From contig NC_063452.1 of NCBI RefSeq assembly GCF_020379485.1, positions 25,674,770 through 25,738,769 on the forward strand: a DNA stretch of 64,000 bases. The letters are read 5' to 3'. The position numbers were made by a program, and so were the translations under genes. Shown here piece by piece: positions 48,361 to 59,071 of this stretch. The notes beneath the pieces are model-generated. The model did no database searches, had not been told where the DNA came from, and saw only the letters and a list, made by a program, of their open reading frames with translations. Source of the stretch: Brassica napus (lineage: Eukaryota; Streptophyta; Magnoliopsida; Brassicales; Brassicaceae). Numbering within the stretch: the stretch's first letter is position 1; every line of letters starts with the position of its first letter.

Positions 48361-49250
48361 TTAAAATGAGATAATGAAAAGAAAAACAACATTTGTTACA
48401 TAGATTACATCATTCTGAATCATTTTGTTCTCATCAAGATCAGTACAATGATCATCGTCGCTTCCATCGAACTCGTCTTCACGTGCTTCATCTGTCACAT
48501 CTTCCGGAAGATCTTCATATTGTTGGTTTTCTGGATTGATCAGAAGGATCTCATTAAGTTGTTGATCAGGTACATCAACTTCATTGATAGTGCCTTCTTC
48601 TTGCAAAGGTGGTTCTTCTCCAGCAACAATTCGTCCACGAGGTGTAATTTTTATAACAGCTAACCAGTTTATCCCAGAACTTCGAAAGCGAGGGTATGGA
48701 AGAAAGCTAACTTGCACGGCTTGAGAAGCTAGGATGAAAGGCTCGAACTTGTTGTATCTTCTCCCATAATTGACATCCACATCACCAAATTTGTTAACCC
48801 GAGCACCTTGGTTCACAACGGGGTCGAACCATTAACATTTGAAGAAGACGCATTTTAGCTTCAATAACCCCGAAAATTCGACTTCAATAATCACCTGCAA
48901 GATCCCGTAAAAGTCTGTTTCACCTTTCAGACATATTTCGTAGTTACTTGTTGTCCGATGTCTCCCATACTCGTATGTGTGAAAGGTAAAACCTCGTGTG
49001 AAATACATAGGTGAAGTGGTAACCTTTGCTACTGGACCTTGGACCAAATCGTGAAACCATACGGAGTAATATGGATCGTCATATGCAACCTACAAAAAAA
49101 CATCACCGTTAAAATTATCTTATAGCATCACTGTTAAAATGAGATATATATATATCTGTGATTTTAACCACTTGACAAAATGCTTATCTTTCCGTGCGTC
49201 CACCTCAGTTGAGGATATTCCTGGTATTGCTTCTTCAACTTGAGATACAA
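48361..49250 (-). pseudogene. CACTA TNP2 transposase, C-terminal DUF4216 part
   Basis: Reads TRGFTFHTYEYGRHRTTSNY, then DFYGILQVIIEVEF and CVFFKC, a stop near 48832, then NKFGDVDVNYGRRYNKFEPF and FILASQAVQVSFLPYPR. This is the C-terminal DUF4216 region of CACTA transposases with an acidic tail. An upstream exon near 49250-49150 (ISSTEVDARKDKHFVKW) is separated by an intron-like gap. The catalytic part is missing. Confidence 0.8.
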
Positions 49251-49289
49251 ACATGCTGCAAATAAAATAAATGCTATAGAGCATATATA

Positions 49290-50214
49290 ATTAAGGAGAT
49301 CCAAAGGCATTTCGATTCAACTAAAAGCCTTCTCGAAGAGTTTGAGGGCTTTGCAGAGAGAATCAAGTCAACAATGGAGAAGGAGAGAGGGAGAGAATAC
49401 ATCATTAAGCTGAGAGGTGAACTTGAGCCACTGGTTTCACTGTTGGCTAGAGACCAGTGACCTTTTAGGTTTACTAGAAAACTCTTATTGGCAAATTGTA
49501 TGTCCTGATCTTTACCAGTTTCTAGGGCTGGACAGGAGGTGTTTCCTTCTTCTTTACTCTCTCCCACTATTGTGAATCTCTCTAAGCATAGTATTGAACT
49601 TTTATGAACAGGTTTCATTCAAAACCTCTTAATTAAAGACTGGTCATCGTCTCAAGGCAGTTAACTAAATATACTCTTTTGGTATGGTCTATAAGTTCCA
49701 TCCTGTTTCTGCTATTATAAACGACTCATTGAGGATTACAAAGGAGTCTGCAGAGAACGCAGACTTTACAGGTTGCTGCCATAGACAGACAGACAGACAG
49801 ATTAGATACCTAAGAGCCGGCATTAGATGCGTTATCTTGTCACAAACTAGAATCAGAGTGTTCCATATTGGAGATCTAGAGGAGAGGATCAAGTCACTTT
49901 TGAATCTTAGAAGAAACGTGTCTGATACGGCAGAACCACCAAGTTTATTAGCAGAGGTTTGTTCCTGTCAGGAGCAGCAACATCACACGTTTGGAACCTT
50001 CAACGGAAGTTGTTTCCTCCTCTGCGAGCAAACCTGGTTCCAGAGGACAATAACGCAGTCAGAGCTCCGTACATGTTGCTTCACACGCAACCAATCACTT
50101 TCCTGAACATGACTTTTTCCCTGAATCAAAGACTGACTTGGCCGATTGATCATTACAGCAGAGGTTTCAACTCTGACTACAATTATAACCAGTGGACACA
50201 ACCAGAGGGACCTC
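49290..50214 (+). pseudogene. Unrecognised host-gene remnant, interrupted by a Copia element
   Basis: Coding-like pieces occur in several frames: RHFDSTKSLLEEFEGFAERI and EYIIKLRGELEPLVSLLARD (49290-49460), LEERIKSLLNLRRNVSDTAE (to about 49960), then after a frameshift WNLQRKLFPPLRANLVPEDN and PYMLLHTQPITFLNM (49959-50214). After the Copia element the same frame seems to continue from 52229 with a hydrophobic stretch (MMILITGIISKCIIASYG). I cannot name the family. A CAGA microsatellite lies at 49788-49800. Confidence 0.4.
50210..50214. repeat. Target-site duplication ACCTC (left copy)
   Basis: ACCTC directly before the left LTR and again at 52224-52228 directly after the right LTR. Confidence 0.93.
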
Positions 50215-50425
50215 TATTGGTTATTGATGTATATTAATTGGTTTAGTAAATGTGTAAATACCCGGTTTGTTCCGGTATAGTCATCAGGTCAATTATATAT
50301 ATTCACATTACAGCTCATTCAATAAAGCTAACAGAAAGTTTCCTTATTTTGTCTTCTCTCGAGTCTCTTCTTCCACCATTGTTGAGCTCAAGAGTAATTT
50401 ATGTTCAAACCTTGTTTAACTAATA
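50215..50425 (+). repeat. Copia 5' LTR
   Basis: 211 bases, almost identical to 52013-52223 (for example AATTATATATA against AATTGTATATA), implying recent insertion. Confidence 0.93.
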
Positions 50426-50437
50426 TGGTATCAGAGC
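50426..50437 (+). promoter_or_regulatory. Primer-binding site for initiator tRNA-Met
   Basis: TGGTATCAGAGC directly after the LTR, complementary to the tRNA-iMet 3' end. Confidence 0.9.
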
Positions 50438-50519
50438 CCATGGTAAAAGCCCAGCAGATGATTTCCCACATAAACAGTTTCCTACCCATGTAGCCTGTAC
50501 AAATGACCCATCTTGCTGT

Positions 50520-50717
50520 GGTATGTCCGAGATGTTGGACTTGGGCTGTTTCCGATTGGACCGTTTCCCATCCACATCTCGAGAGGGGCTATTAGATGTC
50601 CCACATCGTTTAATGATGTGATCTTTGGGCAATATATAAGTGTATGGGTAAACCTCCACTCTTGAGCTAGCTTTTGGGTGTGAGTTAGGCTCATCACTAA
50701 TATGGTATCAGAGCCTG
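50520..50717 (+). repeat. Second LTR-like piece with primer site inside the Copia element
   Basis: A stretch with GTCCCACATCGTTTAATGA, CAATATATAAGTGTATGGG and CTCATCACTAATA, followed at 50704-50715 by another TGGTATCAGAGC. It resembles a TRIM-type LTR and its primer site. The internal deletion may therefore be a recombination between primer-site regions of two elements. Confidence 0.45.
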
Positions 50718-50733
50718 GTTAGCCACTGTTAAG

Positions 50734-52005
50734 TTGTTGATCGATGTTGCTGCAGCAAAAGGATGGTTTCTTTCTCAGTTAGACATCTCTAATGCGTTCT
50801 TGAATGGTGATTTGGACGAAGAGATATACATGACTCTTCTTCCCGGATACTCTCCAAAACAGGGGGAATCCTTTCCTCCCAATGTTGTATGCAAGCTCAA
50901 GAAGTCTCTATATGGCTTGAAACAAGCATCACACCAGTGGTTTCTTAAGTTCACTGATGCTCTCCTTCAATTGGGTTTCACAACATCATCTGGCGATCAC
51001 ACTCTCTTTCTTAAAAAGTCTGGAGATGTCTACATGGCCGTCTTGGTTTATGTCGACGACATCATTATTGCCAGCAGTTGTGATAAGGCCACTGATCTCC
51101 TTAAGGCAGCCTAACAATGTTCTTTCAAGCTTCGTGATCTAGGTACTCTACGTTACTTTCTTGGACTAGAGATAGCTCGATCTTCACCGGGGATCACTCT
51201 GTGTCAACGGAAATACATTTTGGATCTGTTAACTGAGACATGACTACTTGGTTGCAAGCCTGCTTCTATTCCAATGGACCCTAGCATCAAGCTTACTTTA
51301 GAAGATGGAGATTTACTACAAAATGTTGAGTTATATCGTCGCCTGGTTGGGAAGTTGCTTTATCTCACATTCACACGGCCAGATATAACTTATGCAGTGC
51401 ACAAATTATGTCAGTTTACTGCATCTCCCCGCCAACCTCACCTTCAAGCCTCTTATAAAGTGCTTCATTATCTTAAGGGCACTGTTGGTCAAGGCCTATT
51501 TTACTCTGCTCAATCTGATATGAAGCTATCTGTATTTGCTGATGCTGATTGGGGCTCTTGTTCTGATACGAGAAGGAGTGTTTCTGGTTTTTGTATGTTT
51601 GTTGGGACCTCTCTCGTTGGTTGGAAATCAAACAAACAGGACACTGTCTCCCACTCATCTGCTGAGTCCGAATACCGTGCGATGGCTGATGCTGTTCGCG
51701 AGACCATGTGGTATCGATTTCTCCTTGAAGATCTTTGGGTAGACACCTCTGCAGCAACTCCTCTGTACTGTGATAACATGGCAGCTATTCACATTGCCAA
51801 CAACTCCGTGTTTCATGAACGGACCAAGCATATGGAACGTGATTGCCAAATTGTTCGTGAGAAGGTTAAACGTGGTCACATCAAAACACTTCATGTCCGC
51901 TCAGAAAATCAGTTGGCCGATATACTTACTAAACCTCTCTATCCTAATCCCTTCCGGCATCTCTTGGGCAAGATGGAGTTCATTAACATATATGCTCCAT
52001 CTTGA
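50734..52005 (+). pseudogene. Copia reverse transcriptase C-terminal part and RNase H
   Basis: One frame with two in-frame stops (TAA 51112-51114, TGA near 51240). RT motifs are LSQLDISNAFLNGDLDEEIY, KKSLYGLKQASHQW and the catalytic YVDD. RNase H follows with FADADWGSC, KQDTVSHSSAESEYRAM, LYCDNMAAIHIANN and ENQLADILTKPL, ending with a stop at 52003-52005. Not functional. Confidence 0.92.
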
Positions 52006-52012
52006 GGGGGAA

Positions 52013-52223
52013 TATTGGTTATTGATGTATATTAATTGGTTTAGTAAATGTGTAAATACCCGGTTTGTTCCGGTATAGTCATCAGGTCAATTGTATATAT
52101 TCACATTACAGCTCATTCAATAAAGCTAACAGAAAGTTTCCTTATTTTGTCTTCTCTCGAGTCTCTTCTTCCACCATTGTTGAGCGCAAGAGTAATTTCT
52201 GTTCAAACCTTGTTTAACTAATA
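52013..52223 (+). repeat. Copia 3' LTR
   Basis: 211 bases. Preceded by the purine tract and followed by ACCTC. Confidence 0.93.
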
Positions 52224-52344
52224 ACCTCCTAGTATCACCAATATTATCAACAATATGATGATCCTTATCACGGGAATCATTTCTAAGTGTATTATAGCTT
52301 CGTATGGTCTTATACTTACCTCTAGGCGAAGCTGTTTTTCTTTT

Positions 52345-53030
52345 TTTCTATTTAGTTAAAACTTATTCTTATTCTTGGATTCATCCCTCAAGTTCATCTA
52401 TAATCTAGTGACCAATAAAAAATTGTCAAATCACATAGTATTTTTGAAGTAAAATAAAAGAAAATAAAAAGTAGTAATAATTGCCAAAAGAAACGATTTT
52501 TTAAATGTTGTTAACACCGTCAGTTAAACTTTAAATCCTAAACACTAAACTCTAAACCATTTATCCTAAATCCTAAACCTTTAGATAAACTCTAAACTTT
52601 TGGACAAACTCTAAACTTTTGGATCAACTATAAGTACCCTTGGTTAAATTCTAATGTGTTTTCTAGGGTTTAAGATTTACCCAAGGATTTAGGATTTATC
52701 CAAAGATTTAGTGTTTAGTGTTTAGGATTTAATATTTAGTGTTTATGATTTAGAATGTAAGTGTTTTCTAGGGTTTAAAATTTATCTAAGAGTTTATGGT
52801 TTTCCAAAAGGTTTATGGTTTATCTAAAAATTAAGGTTTAATTTTTAATATTTAGGATTTAAGATTTAGAGTTTAATTGATTGATTATGCTAGTAACATT
52901 AGAAAAAAAATCATTTCCTTTGGTAATTATTAATAATTTGTGTTTTTTTTAAATGTCAAGTGACTTGTCAAATTTTTATTGGTTATCGGGGTGAAGTCAA
53001 AAATAACTCTTTAGTTAATTTGTTTATACT
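52345..53030. mobile_element. Foldback element with telomere-like words
   Basis: The two halves are inverted repeats of each other: left GTGACCAATAAAAAATTGTC..., right the complement of GACAAATTTTTATTGGTTA-like sequence. The match continues through a TAATAATTGCCAAA/TTTGGTAATTATTA pair into central tracts of AAACTCTAAAC and CCTAAATCCTAAAC words on the left and their complement on the right. No coding sequence. Ends uncertain; a Mutator-type long-TIR MITE is possible. Confidence 0.55.
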
Positions 53031-53950
53031 GTGCGCTAAAACTCTGGAAGTTACTCTTTTTGTTTCTTTTTTTTCTGTATTTTAGCTTTTAGTATGCTAT
53101 TAGTTACTGTTTAGTAAAATTAATATAAAATTTAACATTTACATTAAAATATATGTTTCGAACACCAATTAAGGTCATATACTGACTCGAGTTTCTACTT
53201 TAGCAAATTATTTTTATATATCCTGCTTCATTATCCTTTGATTATTTTATTTATTTAGTACTAATGTTTTTTTTAAAACAGACCAAATCGTGATTCGATA
53301 GTATAATAGAATCAGCGGTTAAATAATTCAACTAGTCTCACCAGGTTTTCAAACTTTTTTTTCTTTTTTTTTAACAGGAGGTTCAAAAGTGATCCGTAAT
53401 TCGCACGTGGTTTCCGTTTGCCGAAAGGCCCGTAATCCGCACGTGGTTTCCGATTACCAACCATTTAATCCCCTGGCCCGGAACCAGCCGGCACTAATAC
53501 CCATTACCCAAGGACCCGACACCAACACCGCGATAACTTTAAACTTAGAGAGAGCGTAAAGCATTCCGTATAATAAAATAAAAATAGATAATGTATAATA
53601 AAATTTATGACTGATTATATATGTTAACTAATCATATTTAGTAAACATTCAAAACTGGAAACAGAGAAATACATTTAAATTCAAGTCTAAGAATATAGTT
53701 ATTTTTAGCAAAAAAAAAATAGTTACTTTAAAAAATAAATAAAGAATATAGTATACATACAGTTAAAAAAAAAGAATATAGTTACATAAAACTAAAAATG
53801 AATTTTAGTTTCTATACATAGGCTTAGTTATTTTAAGTGGCCGATAAAGTTTATTTTGCAGGTCATATATAGGCTTAATTAGTTAACAATAGTTAATGAT
53901 AGTTTTTACCGTTCGTTTTAGTATGAATGCTGTATGATGCTTTCCAAACC
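53031..53950. other. AT-rich intergenic DNA upstream of the lipase gene
   Basis: No gene. A short direct repeat CCGTAAT[T/C]CGCACGTGGTTTCCG occurs at about 53393 and 53430 in an otherwise GC-rich island (53390-53530). Confidence 0.5.
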
Positions 53951-53958
53951 GCTTATAT

Positions 53959-53967
53959 CTATATAAC
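53959..53967 (+). promoter_or_regulatory. TATA box of the lipase gene
   Basis: CTATATAAC, about 90 bases before the ATG at 54055, followed by a pyrimidine-rich leader. Confidence 0.55.
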
Positions 53968-54054
53968 CTCCCATTGTTGAGGTTTCCAATTTGCAAGATT
54001 CATTTTCTATCTTCTTCTTTAGTTCTCTGATCAAGAGAAAAGAAGAAGATAGAA

Positions 54055-55957
54055 ATGGAGTTGCCTTCTTCTCTAAAGCCATTCTTTCTTTTGCTCTTTG
54101 TCTCCTGTCTTCTCAATGTTTCCACCATTATCTCGCAGTCATTAAAACAAGAAGATGTGCTTTTTGGAGGGAAGTTTCAGGCTTTGTACGTTATAGGAGA
54201 TTCATTGGTTGATTCAGGGAACAACAATTATCTTCCGACGAAAGTCAAATCGAATTTCGCACCTTATGGTTCTGACTTTGAAGGAGGCAAACCTACCGGC
54301 CGTTTTAGCAATGGCAAAACTATTGCTGATTACATTGGTAAGAACATGCAAATTGCAAATGTTGCATGTCTCTCCTGATTTTATGTTTTAAATGTTTTAC
54401 AGGTCGTGTAATGAATTATGCAAATAACATAATATTAGTTAGTAATTGTATTTTTTTTGCTTTTAGATAATCGGGTTAAAAGGTATATATGACTAGTAGT
54501 TTGCGAAAATTATAATCTATATAAAAAAAGAAAATATTAAAAGTTAAGAAAGGTAAATTATTTTAAATAGGGATTTAAAAAAAAATGAATGTGGTTACTT
54601 GTTCTAATTATATGTTAAGTATACAAAACAACTAAACAAATAGCTGCTAACATTTAAATATTGAGATTAAACATTGTCTAATTGTCTTGTTATGTTTTTC
54701 AGCTATTTATTATGGGCTTCCTTTGGCTCCTGCTTACATGGGATTATCAGAAGGACAAAAGAACAATATATCAACTGGTATTAACTATGCTTCTGCTAGC
54801 TGTGGGGTTTTTCCAGCCACAGGAAAGCAACTCGTAAGTTTCAATATCCTACAAAATGACCTTAGGCTCTTAGAGGTTTCGGAAAAAAAACCTAATGATT
54901 TTTATTTGTTTCCTTCTATGAACAAGGGAGAATGTCTCTCAATGGATGTCCAAGTCAATTATTTCAAAGAAACCATCGACAAGAATTTGAAGAAAAGGTT
55001 TAAGACGAAGCCAGAGCTCAGTAAACACTTGGCCAAATCGTTGTTCATGATTGCTATCGGAATTAACGATTACGTTTTCTTATATAATAAGACAATCGAT
55101 CCAAATGAATTCGCAGAGAAGCTTCTTCATGAGTATATGACGCAAATTCAGGTAAAACATTTTTTAGGTTCCCACCATTTTTTTCCTTGACCACTAAATT
55201 AATCAAACATATTAACTAATCTTAAAATTGTTATTTTTTCAAACTTCAGACAAAACTAAATCAATATAATATATCCTTTAAATGCTGAAGATATAGTTTA
55301 ATATTAAACTAAAATTAAAACTATCAAACCGATTTTTGATAAACTTTTAGTTTTATTTACATTGGCAACTACATAAACGAGCCTAGACCAGAACTTGGTT
55401 GAATAATTCAATGGATTAGTCTGTTTTCAGCTTAAAGCTGTTTTCATGTTTAATTAGTTTAGGTGCATTCTACTGAAGATTTTGATTTTTGCGTGCAGAG
55501 ATTGCAAAGATTAGGAGCAAGGAAGTTCTTCATCAACAACCTTAAGCCACTAGGATGTTACCCAAACACTTTAGCTCGTAACGTGCCAAGTGGAAGCTGC
55601 AACGAAGGTGCAAACCTTCTGATTTCCATTTTCAACACCAAGCTAAGGAAAGCCCTGGCTCATTTCAAGGAAAAGTTAGCCTACACTTCCTTCTTGTACT
55701 CAGATTACTTCAAATTCATGTTGGGACTTAGAGGACCTTCAAGCAATCAAGCTAGTTCAAATCTTATGGACACGACGAGCCCATGTTGCCCCAGCGTTTA
55801 TGATGGAGGGCAATACACAAGCTGCACGCCAGATTCGATAGCATGTAAGGTGCCAGATTCACATATTTTCTTTGATCCATTTCATCCGACTCAGATGGCG
55901 AATTTCATGTACGCGATTGGGTGTTTCCAGGAGAGAAGAGTTTGTAAGGTTGTGTGA
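54055..55957 (+). CDS. GDSL esterase/lipase, secreted, four exons, intact
   Basis: Exons 54055-54337, 54703-54833, 54927-55151 and 55499-55957, all with GT-AG introns, give 365 residues, the usual family length. Residues 1-28 form a signal peptide. SGNH blocks: [13 protein letters not shown] with the catalytic Ser at about 50, Gly in [10 protein letters not shown] (about 129), Asn in GIND (183-186), and the Asp-His pair in FFDPFHPT (about 339 and 342). The family hydrolyses ester bonds of lipids and cell-wall or cuticle substrates in the apothecium-facing or apoplastic space; substrate is unknown here. The intron in 54834-54926 is short and has an in-frame reading, so it could be retained. 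No disabling change seen. Confidence 0.93.
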
Positions 55958-56632
55958 GATTCAGTGTGTCATTACCCTTTTTTAAATTGAAAAAAAAACT
56001 AATGTCTCCATGATGATTGTATCAATGCCACTCACCTTTTTTTTTGTTTTTGAACACCATATCAATGCATATGTATTCGTTTTTGATCAAATCGCTTAAT
56101 GAAATCGCTCCAAAAATCAACACCATTTTTATGGTCCCGTTTAATGTATTAGGAAAATCATATAAAGTACATACAAAGCTTCAAAATTTCGAAATAAGGG
56201 TAAACATGTAACGATTAATTAAAAGGCATTGCAGCGTAAAAAAAAACTACAAAAGCAAATTAAGCAACAAAGCAAACATATTACAAATTAGTTTAACCAC
56301 TAATCCCACAGCAAAAATTTTGTTATCACTAATTTAGATTTTTTGCTATAACAGATACAAATGATAAAACAAAATTTGAGCAAAAAGCATCATCAAATAA
56401 ATATTAATATTAAAATATATCATATATATGTTACTATCATTTAAATTTAATTATATATCATATCAAATAGAAAAAATATTTTTTCGATTTATAAAATTTA
56501 TTTATATGTTCGCACCAATTTAATTATATAAGTAGTAGATAATGACTTTTTAATTATTCAATATATATTTATTATCTTATAATATGTTATAAACATATAA
56601 TATATAAAATAATTTATATATATAATGTTCAT
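55958..56632. other. AT-rich downstream DNA
   Basis: No gene recognised. Probably includes the lipase 3' end and a non-autonomous Helitron body. Confidence 0.45.
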
Positions 56633-56660
56633 CCTGCGCAAGGCGCGGGTCTTAACTTAG
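56633..56660 (+). mobile_element. Helitron 3' terminus
   Basis: The hairpin CCTGCGCAAGGCGCGGG is followed by TCTTAACTTAG before TTT, a slightly altered Helitron end. Confidence 0.65.
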
Positions 56661-57480
56661 TTTCCTTTTTATATTAGAGAAATTGGGACTCATATAGAAA
56701 CATAACTGCTTAATTTGCATGCATATATTTTTGTCTTTTCTGCTTATGTGTTTTTTTTAATCACCCTTCTACCTCTATTCTTCGAATACTACAACCTAAA
56801 ACCAATATCCCATCTCTCTTCTCTCCTCTTTCCTTTCTCCTCTCTTATCTCTTTCTACTATGTCGACATATTTCACCTCTCTCATTTTATCTCTTTCTTT
56901 AAAATTCTTAAATTTTCTATGTTTCTTAATCTCTCATCTCTTCCTCTTTTCAAATTTATCAAGTTCTCTTCTTTGCTATTGCCGTCACTCCGTTGCACCA
57001 TCTCACCGTCACATCGTCACGCCATCACACCATTACATCTGTTCAAGCTTGCTGTCACAGAATTACCTCTCCTCTGCTCAAGCTCACCGTCACGCCGTCA
57101 CCTCACGCTTGCAACAGCTCGTCTTCATTTCAATCTGGTGAGGAATGATATAGGATGCTATATAGGAGGAAGAAAAAAAAAGAGGAGAGAGAAGAAATAA
57201 ATAGATGAGAGAGGATGAAGAGGAAGAACAAAAGAACAAAGGCTTCCGGAGATGACGACAGACGAATGGCCTGTCTGTTTACTATATGAAAAATCATATG
57301 TGGACGGATAACTATAGTTGGTCTTTCTGTTTGATATATGATTATAGCCGGATAACTATATTGCGCTGAATGTTTTTTTTTTTTCGAGTGAAGCAATAAA
57401 CACTACATTAATTACTTGAAAGATCTTTTGTTTTGGGTTTATAGTGTTAACCGGCCATTGATTACAAACACTAGCTAAGA
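56661..57480. other. Low-complexity intergenic DNA
   Basis: 56805-56960 is a long CT-rich tract. 56985-57110 repeats CACCGTCAC/CACATCGTCAC words. 57160-57240 is GA-rich. ORFs here follow composition and are not supported. Confidence 0.5.
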
Positions 57481-57519
57481 GTATTGATATCCAAATAATT
57501 AGTGTATACTTCCTAAGTA

Positions 57520-57880
57520 TAATTTAATAGTGACCGTCCAATACATATGTTAACTGAGATAATTAGATAATGACCAACAACCATTATAGATAACTACAAC
57601 TATTACAAACACACATGTGTTATATCAATAGAGACACGTACATGTCATATTATTATAAGTAAAAGATAACCGACCACTAACTAAAATAACCATCCACTAT
57701 TAGAATTAACCGACTACTAACTTAAATAACCAGAAACTATTGGAAATAACTGAATAATTGTATGTTTATAGATTATATCAATAGACACATATGTGTTATA
57801 TTACTGGAGACAAAAGATAACCGACTACTAACTTAAATAACCAGCAACTACTTGAGATAACCAGATAACTGGTATACATT
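57520..57880. repeat. Degenerate short tandem repeat (ATAACCGACTACTAACTTAA type)
   Basis: Repeated ATAACCGAC[C/T]ACTAACTTAAATAACCAG-like units, about 18-20 bases each, in two clusters (about 57664-57760 and 57816-57880). They are separated by a palindrome-like TATCAATAGACACATATGTG segment that also recurs near 57618. Confidence 0.6.
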
Positions 57881-58044
57881 ATAAGTTTGGTATACAATGT
57901 AGCCAAATAAATACATTGCATTTGGAATTATGATACTTCATGTGTTTGTTTGCGTAACCGGCTAACTATAACAAAAAATGATAAATAAAATCTATTAGCC
58001 GGTTATTTCACAAATTACATCATTAAAGAAAAGTGGAATTTGTT

Positions 58045-58640
58045 TCAGTAACTATGGTAACAACTAAGAAGAAGAACACGACTCCAGTACTTTACCTTTA
58101 ACCAACTCTGTCTTCTAAACTGACCCATCGGAGATGGTACTTGACGACGGTAATACAGATGGATGGTGATGGTTAGAGAGTAAGCATTTGTTGGAGCATG
58201 AAGTGAAAAAGGGCTTTGTTTTACCATAAACCTAAGAAACTGATGGAGAGCAATGGAAGAGACGACAGGTTCTAAGTTCATGATCCCAAGCGATCCTTGA
58301 TTGTTCCTTTTGGGAACAGCTCTTGCATGTAGAAACAAAAATGGTTCACCTGCTTCTTCCAAAGACGAGTTCACACACAAGCTGCCGTACCACGAATGTG
58401 AACACTTTGAAGAAAAACAAAAGTTTTTGGATTGAATTGAATTTCTTTTACAAAATGCAAATAAGAAAGAGATAAACAAGAATGTGTAAAAGATAAAGAA
58501 TACAATGAGAGAGAGAGAAAGAGAGAGAGAGAGATGCTACACATACAAATGGGTCGTGTGTGTATAGCTTTACTCATGATTACATCCCCCCTCCCACTTC
58601 GTAAGGTTAAAGAAAGAAGGTATAGGGGTATCACCGTATT
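58045..58640 (-). other. Unassigned transcribed-looking region
   Basis: A 144-codon minus ORF (58479-58045) with no domain I recognise. A GA microsatellite at 58505-58535 and CT-rich leader-like sequence precede it on that strand. It could be a non-coding transcript or 5' leader; support is weak. Confidence 0.2.
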
Positions 58641-59006
58641 TTTTCAGTGGCAAGAACTGGACCTGGGGTTTGGGCCACCAATTTTTCCATAGGTGCAAAT
58701 TATTGAATCTTTAGATATTTTACTTGCAAATCGCTCTTTATATTATAAAGTCGTGCATCTATTAAGAAATTCATAAACCTGAACCGGAATCGAATTCACA
58801 ATCGAATCGGAACCGAAAACTCCATTGACGCTGAATGCCCCTGGTTCTCTAATAAAATCAAATTTGTTTCTTAGCCCATTTGTAACAAAACATGGCCCAA
58901 TAGGCTGCGTAACTACACATAGTCGCACCTGAGGCGCGTGTGAAACAAAGGGATAATGGTGGATTCACGGACCTCACAATCTCAAAGAAGCTCTCTTTGC
59001 GCCTTC

Positions 59007-59014
59007 TTCTAGAA
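59007..59014 (+). promoter_or_regulatory. Heat-shock element upstream of HSP90
   Basis: TTCTAGAA, a perfect TTCnnGAA pair with another TTC directly before it, 58 bases before the ATG. Fits heat-shock-factor control known for HSP90 genes; may overlap the leader. Confidence 0.5.
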
Positions 59015-59071
59015 ACCTCTCCCCTCACTCTCCTTAAACCTCGAAAAGGGTTTTCTCTGTAATCATCTAAA

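Larger units (their letters stand above)
45431..49260 (-). mobile_element. Second CACTA transposon, 5'-truncated
   Basis: The left end is CACTACAAGAAAAC at 45431, a CACTA terminal repeat, followed by a subterminal region (45455-45800) full of TTACGACGAA/TTCGTCGTAA words. On the minus strand the genes run TNP2 C-terminal part then TNPA-like protein toward this end. No matching terminus is found on the right; the transposase stops near 49250. Confidence 0.85.
50215..52223 (+). mobile_element. Deleted Ty1/Copia retrotransposon with TA...TA LTR ends
   Basis: 2009 bases with two 211-bp LTRs and ACCTC target duplication. Both LTRs start TATTGGTTATTG and end TTTAACTAATA, so the termini are TA...TA and not TG...CA. 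The primer site TGGTATCAGAGC (tRNA-Met) touches the left LTR and the purine tract TTGAGGGGGAA touches the right. Gag, protease, integrase and the N-terminal RT are missing. Confidence 0.92.

Noticed and set aside
56715..57200. 161-aa plus ORF
   Set aside because: Composed of CT-rich low-complexity sequence and CACCGTCAC repeats.
58045..58479. MicroRNA precursor in this region (searched by eye for known miRNA words)
   Set aside because: Only a partial resemblance to one family seed was seen, with no supporting hairpin.
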